Below the pieces are notes generated by a model. The model saw nothing but the letters and a program-made list of their open reading frames with translations, did not search any database and was not told the origin of the DNA. The position numbers and the translations under genes are program-made. Shown piece after piece: positions 22,801 to 30,900 of a DNA stretch of 43,309 nt; the stretch's first letter is position 1, and every line of letters begins with the position of its first letter. This DNA comes from Marinilabiliaceae bacterium (GTDB taxonomy: Bacteria > Bacteroidota > Bacteroidia > Bacteroidales > Marinilabiliaceae), in contig JALVBA010000011.1 in the NCBI GenBank assembly GCA_027010905.1, forward strand, positions 1-43,309, given 5' to 3'.

Positions 22801-25800
22801 TCCCATTCATAATTAAACTACCATTGGCAATACTCATATCTGCCGACTGAACTGAAAAATCAGACCCCAAATTATATGTTGTACCCGGTGCATCAATTAC
22901 AACTTTACGTAATGCTGCTCCATTAGGATTAAACACTTTTGTTCCACCCGATGCGTTTAGTGTAATCTCATTTGCCGAACTATTAGCATTGAATGTTCCG
23001 GCAACATCAAAATCGCCACCAACCCATAATCCATGCTCATAGGTATAAAAAGTACCACTGCTAAGAATAAAATCATTTGCAACAACCAAATCACCATGCA
23101 GATATGTAGTACCCGTTTTGTTTATCTCAACCTGATAGAAGTTTTTACCTGCCTGTGATCCGCTAGTTGTTCCGGTATAGATATTTGTACTGCTTGCGCC
23201 GTTAAAAATAACTTTACCCGTACCTGGAGTGTACCCAGCAGTGGTAGTATCATTATACCAGCTACGCCCGAGGGTAATATCATAATTGTTGGCATCGAGT
23301 GTTGCAACACTATCGATGTACAAATCGTAAGCTACATTAATACCACCTGTTAGGGTTTTGGTATCTGACCCAACAAACTTAACATGGTAAAAAGAGGAGG
23401 AGCTTATCGATTGATTTGCACCATCAAAACGAACAGTTCTATAGTGATTAAAGGTTCCGTTATTTACCCAGTTACCTCTAACATACATCTCCATTGCATG
23501 TCCATCAACCACGCAGTTATTAATAGTAAGATTACCATTAACTACTAGATTGGTGGATGCGACAGCAGGAGCAGGATTTGAGTATGTAAATGTTTTATCG
23601 CCGCTACCGGAAAAATCAACATTATTAAAAGTTAGGTCATCCTCGTGATAGTTATAAATATATTGACCTGTAGAGCCATTAAAATATACAGTACTCCCTG
23701 TTGTTATAAAGTTTGGCACTCCGGCGTTTTCACGAACATATAGTCTTCCGCCAAGGTAAATATTACGGTTTGAGATATCTAACACACCGGCAGTTGATGT
23801 AATGGTAGTGTTTCCGGTTACATGCATTTCGGTTGCAACGGTCACCTTACCTGTAGGGGTTGGCTTATTTATTGTAAAATTCCCTAAAAGACATGAGCTG
23901 TTAAGAGATAGTGTTTGGTCTGCTGAGCCATTCATTGTTGTTGTTCCTGTAGTTTGAGTATACACACCTGTTCCAACAACCGTAACATCTCCTCCAATAG
24001 TTATACTCAGGGTAGCAACATCAAGAGAGCTGCCATCGTTAACCGTAAGGTCACCAAAAATCGTAAGGCTTCTCGCAACATTAACAGTACCACTACTTGC
24101 AATTGTTATATTATTGAAGTTATACCCGTCAATCTCCTGATTAACACCATCAAAAACTACAGTACCTGTAGCAGAGGAGCTGGTGTAATAATTGGTACTA
24201 TTCAGTCTCCAGTCTCCGGCAATCGTGTGAGTAAAACCGCCATCGTGAAATACCGGTGTTCCACCATACCTGAATATATCAGCATTTATATCCAGTGCTC
24301 CGGTAGCTGTCTTATCTCCATTATTAAAAGTTATGCTTCCATAGGTTATCCCTCCGGCAATATTTTGAGCTCCATCGAGAGTATAATAGACAGTACTTGC
24401 TACATCAAGAGTTTTTGTTCCGGAGAAACTGCTGATAACATTAGCTCCAAAATCGGCATTATCAGTATATAGTTTACAGTTGGCACCAAGAGAGAAGTTA
24501 TTTGCCGGTCCGGCAATATCAATATCATTCAAATCAACAATCATCTGAATTGCGGATGTTCCTCCAATATTTTCGATAGTAAGATCATTGGAAATGGTAA
24601 TATTACAACCCGGATAGAAATATTTTGTACGAATAGCTGTTGCCCCCGTCTGACGAAAAATCAGATTTCCAAAAGTGTAGTTTCCCGTTCCATTCTCACG
24701 TATATATTGATTAGCGTCAGTATCTCCAATAATAAATGTAGCATTAGAACCATTGATAGAACTATTGTTTGTTCCGTTATAGATTGCATATCCCGAAAAA
24801 ACATGGGTATAAGTACCAAGATCAAGCGTTAATGCTCCATACAGATACATATTTCCTTTTATAGTTAATGCCTCATCAACAGTTTTGGTGTTATGGTTAA
24901 GATAGAGATGCCCATAAACTACAGAGCCCCCTCCCCTGATTGTTTGTGGAATATCAACATCATATCTCACGAAAGATGCCGGATCAAGATCAATAGTTCC
25001 AAAACCACTAGGGAAATTATCACTACCCCTTATATATAGATTCTTACTTGCCATAACAGTTAATGTGTTACCTGCCTGTCCGGTTAATCTGGCGTCATCA
25101 TTTATTACGATATAACCGTTCTGAATCAAAACATCGTTTTGCATATCTACTGAAACTACACTTCCTCCGGCAGTATGCCTGAGATACACATTACCATCAA
25201 CTATAAGTTTTGCAGTTCCAATTGAGATATTGGTCACCCCTGCATCTGAAGCATCAATATAGCCACCTTTCATAGTAACAGTGCTGGTAAAATTACAGGT
25301 GCCATTAATCCTTAAGCCTCCATGAAATGTATAGTCATCATTACCGTCAACGGTAGCACCGGTATTGATCGTAACCCTACCTTTAGCAACAATATTTCCC
25401 TCTATTGTTTTTGCATTAACACCACCGTTTGAAAAACCAACACCGTTAAAAGATGTTGAACCATCCAAGCTGAGTGTTTGCGCTGACGTGCCATTAAAGT
25501 TTGTACTGTTTTGTACCTGATTATATTCAGACCCTGACTCAACGCTAAAGTTGCTGTTTATCGTAACTATCACATTTCCAGCAGAGACCTGCGTATTATT
25601 AGTTATTGTAAGATCTCCATCAACAGTGATTCCCTGCTTAATAACATTAAGCCCACCACCGGAGAATGTAACATCGTTAAATGTGGTATTTGTTCCGGTA
25701 GCATTTATCGAGCCTGTACCACCGTCAAAAACCAACGATCCGGTAGCATTGTACGTGCCACCATTATTATTCCAGTCGTACTCAACAGTATGATTGAAAC

Positions 25801-27655
25801 CACCATCATTAAAGGTTGCTCCTGATTCAAGATAGATATTCTTATTCACATCAACAGCAATGTTTGATTTTACATTACAGCCGGCGGCAAAAGTAAGGTT
25901 GTTAAATGTAGAGGTTACAGAACCTCCAATCTCCATATTTCCGTATACTTTAACGTCAGCAACATTTGTAAATGACTGTTGCAGATTAACTGTTCCGTTA
26001 TTAACCAAATTACCATATAGTCGAATAATATGAGCCGGTGCACCTTCTGAACCGGAAGTAAGGCTACCACCCGGTTTAACTTCGAGCAACTCCTGTACCG
26101 ACAAGCTCTTTTGGGTAGCATCTTCACCAATAATAAAGCTACCGGAAGTACCCCCACCAACAATAAGTTTATTCACATAAACACTATCAATATTATTGTC
26201 AAATGTTACTGTATGCCCGTCCTGAACAATCAGTATGGCAGAGCCATCCTGCAGGCTAGAGGGGTTACTACCTGTTCCGTCGCTATTGCTTGTCCAACTT
26301 GCTGTTAATCCTGCCGACACATTTCCTGTTGAGTAAAAGGTTGAGGCCGAGCTAAGCCACTCTATTAAAGTCCCCGGCGTACCCGTGTCGTTATCATTTA
26401 TTTCACCGGCAAAAGTACCTGACGCATCAACAAATGTCACTGTTCCGGTTCCGGCAGTACGTGATACATTGTAAGTTGGGCCACTATTAAAAACTGTTGA
26501 CTGAATTGATGATAATCCACCTATACTATTGAGGTTAGTTAGCTGTAGATACTCAGTTGCGGTACCATGATCAAACGTGGTGTATCCAAAATTATTTGTA
26601 TTATCAACTGTCCCATCAGTAATTGTTATCCCTCCCGAATAGTCAAAAAGAGCGTAAAGTGCATGAAAAACTGTCCCTGATGCAGTTTGCGAAATAGTAT
26701 AACCGCCCGCTCCTGCATCTGTTTTAGTTACTGTGGCAACATTGCCTGATGTGCCTACAACCTTAAATATTCCACTATTGGATAGCGTTGCTGCATCATC
26801 AAGTTTTAATGTTGCATTATCGTCTAATTCTAAAGTGGCTCCACTGTTAACTGTTACGTTTCCTGCCGTTGTTAGGATATTGCTGTTTAAAGTTAATGTT
26901 GATGTTCCATCTATTGTTAATAGTCCTGAAACTGTAGCATCAGATTGCAGCGACTTAATATCTGCACCTGATGTTGTAAGATTGTAATATGTTGTTGCCG
27001 GAACAGATTGTGCTCCACTTCCATTAAGATTTACTGTTGAGTTATCACATACAAAAGAGCCTCCTGAGAAATCGCCTCCGATATTCAGAGTTCCTGATGC
27101 CGAGTTAACAAAAGACAGAGTGTTTCTATTAGCATCAGCCATAGAGATATTACCACTTACTGACAGAGTACCACCCTCAATTTCAATTCCGGTATCTTCA
27201 CCGTCATCTCCGGTATCAACCATTGTAACCGATGCACATGTTAATATCCCTGAGTTTACATACACAAACTGATCCCCAGCATTAGCCGACGGATTACCAA
27301 AAGTTACAGCTCCTGTTATAGTCAGACTGTTGTTGCCAAAAGTCACATCAGTTGCTGATGTTGTTCCATCGGCAAAAGTCAAGCTGCCAACTGCATTAGC
27401 AGGAGTCAGGTCAAGAGTTATCTGAGCACCACTATTAATTGTAACCTCTCCCGTTCCGGCCGATTGACCGGGATATTCTGCTGCTGCTGCCCAAGCACCA
27501 CTGTTATATACCTCCCAGTTAGCAACTGTTGACCAGTCTATTGTTCCGGTGGTCGATGTTCTGTAATCACCATCAGACTGACTGAAAACAATTGAGGAGA
27601 TAAAAAATAAAATAAGAAGAGACAATGATTTTTTATAAGTATAAAAACGTGTCAT
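13640..27655 (-). CDS. Giant secreted repeat protein with T9SS type A-like sorting domain (4671 aa)
   Basis: A single uninterrupted frame for a protein close to half a megadalton. It begins with a signal peptide (MTRFYTYKKSLSLLILFFIS..., cleavage near residue 26). Most of the length is Gly/Ser/Thr/Asn-rich beta-strand repeats of the general form 'GDLTINSG...GDWxNxGTF...VTFNGxxxQTI...FYNLxxxxSG', roughly thirty by eye, suggesting a long beta-solenoid or chain of beta domains. Five composite boundaries (closing module plus NW module) divide it into sections. The last about 430 residues form a separate block shared with the neighbouring giant, ending in a type A-like sorting domain (about 13640-13872). 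Expected location: cell surface or outside, exported by a T9SS encoded elsewhere. Function is unrecognised; adhesin, sheath or matrix protein are possibilities. Confidence 0.9.
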   Translation of the reverse strand: MTRFYTYKKSLSLLILFFISSIVFSQSDGDYRTSTTGTIDWSTVANWEVYNSGAWAAAAEYPGQSAGTGEVTINSGAQITLDLTPANAVGSLTFADGTTSATDVTFGNNSLTITGAVTFGNPSANAGDQFVYVNSGILTCASVTMVDTGDDGEDTGIEIEGGTLSVSGNISMADANRNTLSFVNSASGTLNIGGDFSGGSFVCDNSTVNLNGSGAQSVPATTYYNLTTSGADIKSLQSDATVSGLLTIDGTSTLTLNSNILTTAGNVTVNSGATLELDDNATLKLDDAATLSNSGIFKVVGTSGNVATVTKTDAGAGGYTISQTASGTVFHALYALFDYSGGITITDGTVDNTNNFGYTTFDHGTATEYLQLTNLNSIGGLSSIQSTVFNSGPTYNVSRTAGTGTVTFVDASGTFAGEINDNDTGTPGTLIEWLSSASTFYSTGNVSAGLTASWTSNSDGTGSNPSSLQDGSAILIVQDGHTVTFDNNIDSVYVNKLIVGGGTSGSFIIGEDATQKSLSVQELLEVKPGGSLTSGSEGAPAHIIRLYGNLVNNGTVNLQQSFTNVADVKVYGNMEIGGSVTSTFNNLTFAAGCNVKSNIAVDVNKNIYLESGATFNDGGFNHTVEYDWNNNGGTYNATGSLVFDGGTGSINATGTNTTFNDVTFSGGGLNVIKQGITVDGDLTITNNTQVSAGNVIVTINSNFSVESGSEYNQVQNSTNFNGTSAQTLSLDGSTSFNGVGFSNGGVNAKTIEGNIVAKGRVTINTGATVDGNDDYTFHGGLRINGTCNFTSTVTMKGGYIDASDAGVTNISIGTAKLIVDGNVYLRHTAGGSVVSVDMQNDVLIQNGYIVINDDARLTGQAGNTLTVMASKNLYIRGSDNFPSGFGTIDLDPASFVRYDVDIPQTIRGGGSVVYGHLYLNHNTKTVDEALTIKGNMYLYGALTLDLGTYTHVFSGYAIYNGTNNSSINGSNATFIIGDTDANQYIRENGTGNYTFGNLIFRQTGATAIRTKYFYPGCNITISNDLTIENIGGTSAIQMIVDLNDIDIAGPANNFSLGANCKLYTDNADFGANVISSFSGTKTLDVASTVYYTLDGAQNIAGGITYGSITFNNGDKTATGALDINADIFRYGGTPVFHDGGFTHTIAGDWRLNSTNYYTSSSATGTVVFDGVNQEIDGYNFNNITIASSGTVNVARSLTIFGDLTVNDGSSLDVATLSITIGGDVTVVGTGVYTQTTGTTTMNGSADQTLSLNSSCLLGNFTINKPTPTGKVTVATEMHVTGNTTITSTAGVLDISNRNIYLGGRLYVRENAGVPNFITTGSTVYFNGSTGQYIYNYHEDDLTFNNVDFSGSGDKTFTYSNPAPAVASTNLVVNGNLTINNCVVDGHAMEMYVRGNWVNNGTFNHYRTVRFDGANQSISSSSFYHVKFVGSDTKTLTGGINVAYDLYIDSVATLDANNYDITLGRSWYNDTTTAGYTPGTGKVIFNGASSTNIYTGTTSGSQAGKNFYQVEINKTGTTYLHGDLVVANDFILSSGTFYTYEHGLWVGGDFDVAGTFNANSSANEITLNASGGTKVFNPNGAALRKVVIDAPGTTYNLGSDFSVQSADMSIANGSLIMNGNRLKVLDSGRKIDISGGTLKVDTGAVVEFTNTQSLNLSSGNLYIVGADGNLAQIENTSTTASRLFSINATGGTVFANYYKIQQGNLTISGSATIDATNNLSNGIYTNGAGAGAYLTLTGLDFSDFTVDNVVFNAGSTYNVSRTSGSGVITFNDATGGLAGESYEEDDGVPGTLISWTYPAGYYWDGGAGTSNWNDANNWESNTIPSLSDIVYLNHKHVSAAYTVDVSTSDGACERLTMDSGGGNTITLNIGSGRKLDVAQDVTIGSSTTLAQADNTAMLYVGNSWTNLGTYTHNNSTITFNGASGNYIIASGGTGAGKSFYNFVVDAQESSQYGLDATIKVENNLTITTGIFDLASPNNDVTINGDWYIDQANGGSFEASTADVVFSGTDQTVTNGIFYNLIIASSGTTTLGSNIAVENVVTINSGSTFDGQDNNIYVRRHWQNDGGTFTQSSLGTVVFDGISTQYVDQGTSSTTFSNVTFSNRGTKYLNRDVTVNGDVLINASSGTVDVRTHQLTGNGVSNTLTCNKYLQIEGADNFPQGFETIDFATYSYVFYYADITQNIYPTTYGNLRLRRLTNDAATPVDKIATGNLIIKGSLQFDYEPRPAVLDMATNDVNITLTGSITMTPGSSITWGTGNSTLTHVGANWYIDEDITGFNNLILAGTGAKYLQGNTTQSALAITGDLEIKSGIDLRMYATTSAPNNYRRISGTASKTISMETGSRIFNSTPASVAVAIPEGFGTYDFNENSTYYMYSGSDQTIFTGSNIVYGNLIFYYEKSVTSDGVADLNIDGNWDVNVSTYYDGGKDVKIAGANIYLTNYVPSSTARKIILDGPRDQRILDNRNNSVEVATLQISGTNIKTIGDGNDVVIINGDMIIDNDVTATTNRSVTFNGANWTNSGIYKQTGNTLNFNGVSDQTIDAGASNAENHFYNIEFSNASTKTFVNNGADINGDLTINAGTVELGSLSYNLYDELYNTAGGTLNSSSANITFDGTYQDIMTPAFKVNNLTCSGQYRKRMFSDWTINGDLIIESGVQLNTSDGASVPNYYDIFIKGDWTNNGTFIDYTSKVTFNGALSPVNITSGGYNFYDVDFAPTSAVTYKLLSDATRFDDVMNIGTDAELSLNGKTLTIGRNNAVDNVHTVDGTLTIDGGAKLIVNNYPTQDTINVNGTFNMVGADNSHVATLSSERTDNRSKSLINIESGATLNARYYLVEYIADEGLNLKPGSTLDATNNLSDGTWLNLRNVQDARYMILEASYSGDTISNISFGYNGVPTQGKHYNVQRKITSSVVVFKNVTGALGSFRFEDDDQLPSSDIGYLHWPTVTETYWIGDIDVDWHKAGNWDNGVPTANKDAIIPDRDNDPVIFNGDAECKSLKITDGLLRLESDRGITAHADVSIADGMLYVNSTSSNITVGGDWIVDTQGHFSHGNATVTFNSGEGSAMIVPGSSDFYNLVFDNALTTFSISSSEMDVDGDFVINSGTVSPSVNNYNFNFKGDYTINSGSYNTSSASNGTIVLNGDGDQTITNGIFYNLKVEGSGDKLCDGTVSVYGKTTISSTLKALPGSTIDFKGDMQINSSGTFNDGDESHTFNGINWYGDGTYAGSGTVTFNRTNGNQNLYAASFNNLVVDCTHRTLYLKGDVNVTGDVTVNAGVTSVYLDTFTITSDGTGTYTVGDDNINVYVYGVNNFPKAFSSYDISALSYTRYYGGSDQNVAGVPYGHLVLNYENTKTLTGNVEVKGNLYFNNSTLDVSASNYTIIISGRWYNTSTGNFICRQSDVIFNGTENQYIYSTASNLNDFYNLTVSSSNIVYAYSNTSNDFVIKNNLTVTSGQFSASGRVIYIGGDMTTSGSGSYVNNTGTYYLRKAAGSANISVNGSSLLNLTINSGATYTAQDNISLVGDFNLIAGVFDGNGKTINLGNGGSDIVTIDGTYKVGNSGVLGIGNGTSLKVNSGGRIEVVGGKVSNNSSGGRYSFTVEGEIAADNYIFENMASSGIYLTPSSTIDATYHFSNGTFSDGATTGQLFRVENTQSFTGANRIENVSFPNNPGGSASNISKYSSASGTLEFYNSSGVFAGESFDNDPNDLIDWTGPVKLTWNGSVDTDWNNVSNWSASSGSPIVPISSTDVIIPGGLVNYPNLITHDQHSGSLTIDNGGQLKINTPADAAAVDLDINGSFVINGQLQVNSTNDYITVESDWYRGTSGVVVSKGVVTFDGTAGVGVINNRGTAFNNLVFAGTAQYQLGYATTVSGDLTINPGATFGASSGDYALTVKGDWINNGTFNAEQGELILGSETSNRNINCGTSAFYDVTINSTGYTYTLASSMRVTNDLGITAGTLDLNANTLRIGNTISISGELKVNAGATLDMDNGAALAVNNGGSIELLGTDNANRATLTSSSSGRYSFDVNSGGSIKAQYYQVDYTDADGLYMAPGANIDATNNLSDGIFSNGYPNSGSYMTLLHEMGVDDFTLKNLVFNSGPKYNVTRTSGTTIFHFEDANGDLGNYLYEKDDEVTPSPSSGLLQWPYVKLYTWEGDVNSNWGDAGNWFDSQLPGEASTVTIKDDGGSNPIIKASDGEILITGMTVESGTVTLQPGSRVTLKGDLNTADASNVVIQNTVVSPTVLINEGATDAVTVEWIYPNNRYMYVGHSVDGVTYSDYSTPIVDPANDLWLYRWPNVWTRITTNVAGNDGLAGSEETLEGYAVKTKTGSDVTVSHVGNLRNSTYNSTFDGYKLVANPYAAYIDLDDLDSDIGTADPTVWTSANGSGELAYATYNLSNGQGANGGTQYVAPGQSFWIQHTANSTLTIRPTLRGYGDNGVLKGAMLTPNDVLRISLNDESNSDELVVLFRYGGAVDELTEYDSKKRMGSSKIVPNIYAVKGGSKIVIGTYPNNAAGVDTIKLGYNFSQKKLITLRATNLREFSAIDDIYLFDKKEGIEVNLRDAPEYTFMSTGREDADRFVLYFTHVTTGTNGNGGALAREGVHIYGTGQKGFVKVNEEILASAKGKGIIRLYNASGSMLKEFNLTDIKTTIDLPEAYGVYIITVSTDDMVVTGKVSRVD
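15155..15560 (-). repeat. Section boundary E of the 4671-aa giant (closing module + NW module)
   Basis: On the minus strand: YYQVDYTDADGLY, then DATNNLSDGIFSNG, FNSGPKYNVTRTSG, FHFEDANGDLG, a DD-rich turn, GLLQWPY, then the NW module YTWEGDVNSNWGDAGNWF. Approximate limits. The next part leads to the C-terminal shared block. Confidence 0.6.
16470..16830 (-). repeat. Section boundary D of the 4671-aa giant
   Basis: STIDATYHFSNGTFSDG, a divergent FPNNPGG/ISKYSSASGTLEF stretch, VFAGESFDNDPNDLIDW, then LTWNGSVDTDWNNVSNW. Most divergent copy of the closing module. Confidence 0.55.
18765..19170 (-). repeat. Section boundary C of the 4671-aa giant
   Basis: PGSTLDATNNLSDGTW, HYNVQRKITSSVVVFKN, GALGSFRFEDDDQLP, then TYWIGDIDVDWHKAGNW. 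Order of elements is as in the other copies. Confidence 0.6.
22190..22545 (-). repeat. Section boundary B of the 4671-aa giant
   Basis: ATIDATNNLSNGIYTNG, FNAGSTYNVSRTSGSG, TGGLAGESYEEDDGVPG, TLISWTYP, then YYWDGGAGTSNWNDANNW. Together with copy A it defines the consensus best. Confidence 0.6.
26285..26650 (-). repeat. Section boundary A of the 4671-aa giant
   Basis: TVDNTNNFGYTTF, FNSGPTYNVSRTAGTG, SGTFAGEINDNDTGTPG, TLIEW, then a degenerate NW module (AGLTASWTSNSDG). Confidence 0.55.
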
Positions 27656-27765
27656 AAACTAAACTATTATGGTTTCGATTAAAGTAATTTAAAATTCTTA
27701 TACGGTAAGATAAAGAAAATGTTAGCCAAATGCATGATAAGTTTGATGAAAAACCTAATTAAACT

Positions 27766-27998
27766 CTATTTTACCCTTGTAACCTTACCTGTTACAACCA
27801 TATCGTCTGTACTAACAGTGATAACATACACACCATAAGCTTCGGGAAGATCAATAGTTGTTTTAATATCTGTTAGGTTAAACTCTTTCAGCATTCTACC
27901 TGAAGCATTGAAAAGTCTGATTATACCCTTACCCTTAGAGTTTGCCAGAATATCTTCTGTAACTTTTACAAAACCTTTCTGTCCGGTTCCGTAAATGT
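27766..27998 (-). other. T9SS C-terminal sorting domain of the 3204-aa giant
   Basis: IYGTGQKGFVKV, IIRLFNASGRMLKEFNL, TTIDLPEAYGVYVITV, VTGKVTRVK: the same type A-like pattern as at 13640-13872, with only a few substitutions. Confidence 0.85.
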
Positions 27999-30900
27999 TG
28001 ATTCCATCTCCAATAGCCGAGCCATTGTCGATATCATCAATAGCTGTAGCAACATGTGTAAAGTATATCTCAAACCTGTCTGCATCCTCTCCGGCAGTAG
28101 ATGTGAAAGTATATTCCGGAGTATCACGTAGGTTAACTTCAACATCAGTCAATTTGTCAAAAAGGTATACATTATCCATAGCCCCAAACTGATTAATATT
28201 TGTTGCTCTCAAAGATATCTCTTTAACCTGAGAGAATTTATACCCCAATTTAACAGTATCAATCATTCCGGCTTCAGGATAGGCTCCAATAACAACCTTT
28301 TCAGCCCCCTTCAAGGCATATATATTTGGAATATACTCGGCGCTTCCCATCCGTTTTTTAGAGTCATATTCGATAACCTCATTAACAGTGCCCTCCGGTC
28401 TAAACAGCAGAAGGATCTCATCACTTAAACCATCACTATTCATTGTAAGTCTTAATTCATTATCCTGAGATAATGGAACACCTTTCAGTGCTGTCCTATC
28501 GTTAAATGTTCGAAGAGACGGAGATATAGTTAATGTTGAATTGGCAGTATGCTCAATCCAGAACGACTGACCCGGAGCTATATAACGTGTACCGCCATTT
28601 ACCCCTGCATTGGAAGAGATATTATAAGTAGCATAAGCAAGCTCTCCCGACACATTGGTTGATGTCCACACTGAAGGATCTGCTGTTCCTATGTTAGATA
28701 CAAGATCCTCCATATCGATATATGCCTGATATGGATTAGCAATCAACTTATAACCATCATATGTGCTACTGTATGTACCATAATGTAATGCACCCGAGTA
28801 GCTAATGACTTGGGTAGAAGTTCCCTCTTTTGATTTTACGGCATACCCCTCAAGTTTGTCCATTTCCGTACCCGACAAGCCATTACTTCCGCTTACATCA
28901 GTTGTTATGCGCGTCCAGCTATTAGGCCAACGATATAACCACAAATCTGTTCCGGGAGTTGTAAATGTAGAAGAATAATCACTAAACTTAACACCATCAA
29001 CCGAGTGACCAACATACATATACCTGTTATCAGGGTATGTCCACTCAACAGTAACATCACCGGTTACCGATCCAAGATTAATTAATGAAGTAGGAGATGC
29101 AACGCTGTTTTCAATTGTAAGGCCATCATTTGTTACTAAATCACCATTTACCGTCATACGTGCTCCAGACTCTAAAGTAAGTGTAGCACCTGATTCAATA
29201 GTAAGGTCATTAACTTGGGCAATAACACTATTGCTTATTACTGGATTATTTGCAACAACAGCAATTGTTATATTTGAACTGGCATCGGGCAAAACGCCCC
29301 CACCCCAGTTACTGGCAGTAAACCAATCAGATGTAGTTCCCAACCAGCTATATGCAGGAATAGTTATTGTGCCAAAAGTAATATAGTGGCTGTTATCACT
29401 GCCATTGAATCCAAATGTAAGATTTGATAGCAGATTAGTTGTTCCACTTGATGATGTTCCACTAACAGTTCCTGTAGAGACTTCACTCCATGCATCCGTA
29501 GCAAGGTCTTTCCATCTGGCAACAGTAAAGTCACTATTAGGATTAACACCACTATTGGAATCCCAGCGCATTGTAAGGTTGGCTGTGTTAGTAGTTGCCG
29601 GTGCCTCTACTCTCCAATACTCACCATGACTTACATAAGCTAGATTTCCGCTTCCATCAATTGTTGCAGGATCCATACTGTCGTCACCGGGACTATGGTT
29701 GTAGTATTCAGCCTCCCATATACCACCCGATGAGCCGTCAACATCTGCCCTAATCTCTCCATATCTCAAAGCATCACCAATAGGGAATACAAAATAGTCG
29801 CTATTGTTTATTGCTTTTCGTAAAGGACCTTCAACGTAAGAGGTGTTTTTTCCTCCTGTAACACAAGTGTTACTCGTATTTGTAATTGTAATAGTATTTG
29901 TTGATGACGAGAATATTACTCCGGTACCAAATGTCATGTTATTGTCAATCTCAATATCAGTATTCAAAGTAATACCACTAGCATTATTAATTTCAAAATT
30001 ATAAAATGAATTTGTACCGGTAAAGCTTCCCGGTCCATTAATACTTTGGCGCGAACTACCATTCATATTTACTATTGCATTTAAACCTGTTTTAGAGGTA
30101 TAAGAACCACTTGTATAGTTAATGTCTTTCTTGATGTCAAGTTTCTGTACCTGCTCATTAATCAGGTCAGGGCCGTTAATTGTAAGGTCACCTAACAGCT
30201 GAACCTCTATATTAGGTAGTCTTCGGTCGCCGGTTCCGCTAACAATAATATTGTTTACTTCAGGCATCTCACTTAAGATGTCATAATTCGTGGTTCCTCC
30301 ATACTCAACGGTACCTCCTGTAGCCGCAAAGAAATCGGTATAATCACCAGCAGGGATATCCCCTCTCTCCATGTAAAGCGTACCATTTCCTGACACATTC
30401 CCAAGACGATGTCCATAAGTAGAATTAACATTTAGCTTTCCTCCATTATCAATTTCTGATGCATACGACATAATATAGTTAGAAGGAGTTGTTACAGCAT
30501 GTTTAATAAGCACTCTTGCTCCCCGGGGGCCTCCTGCAGGGGATTGAGGACTCCAAACTGTTTGATCCGTCCAGTCTCCGTCTTTTGTTGATGTATAAAG
30601 AGCTACTTGATCAGGAATAGCAACATCAACACCTGCGGTATAGTCACCATCAATACCGACATCATCGGTATTGGTAAATGTAAATGTCAGTTTTGAAGTG
30701 CCCTCCTCAAAATCTGAAGTGAGGTATTTATCCCAATTACCGGATGAACGACTTAACAATCGTGCAGTAATATAATCAGCTGCTGTGTTTAAGCCTGTAA
30801 GTTGAACATCGCCCGAATAGGCCTGCATTACTGCTTCACCTGTAAATCCGGAAGCATTACTTGCATCAAGTATCCAATAGTACTTAAGTACATTATCAGG

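Noticed and set aside
23954-24472. 172-codon plus-strand ORF inside the larger giant
   Set aside because: It is antisense to Gly/Ser/Thr/Asn repeats; its composition (Ile/Ser/Cys-rich) simply mirrors those codons.
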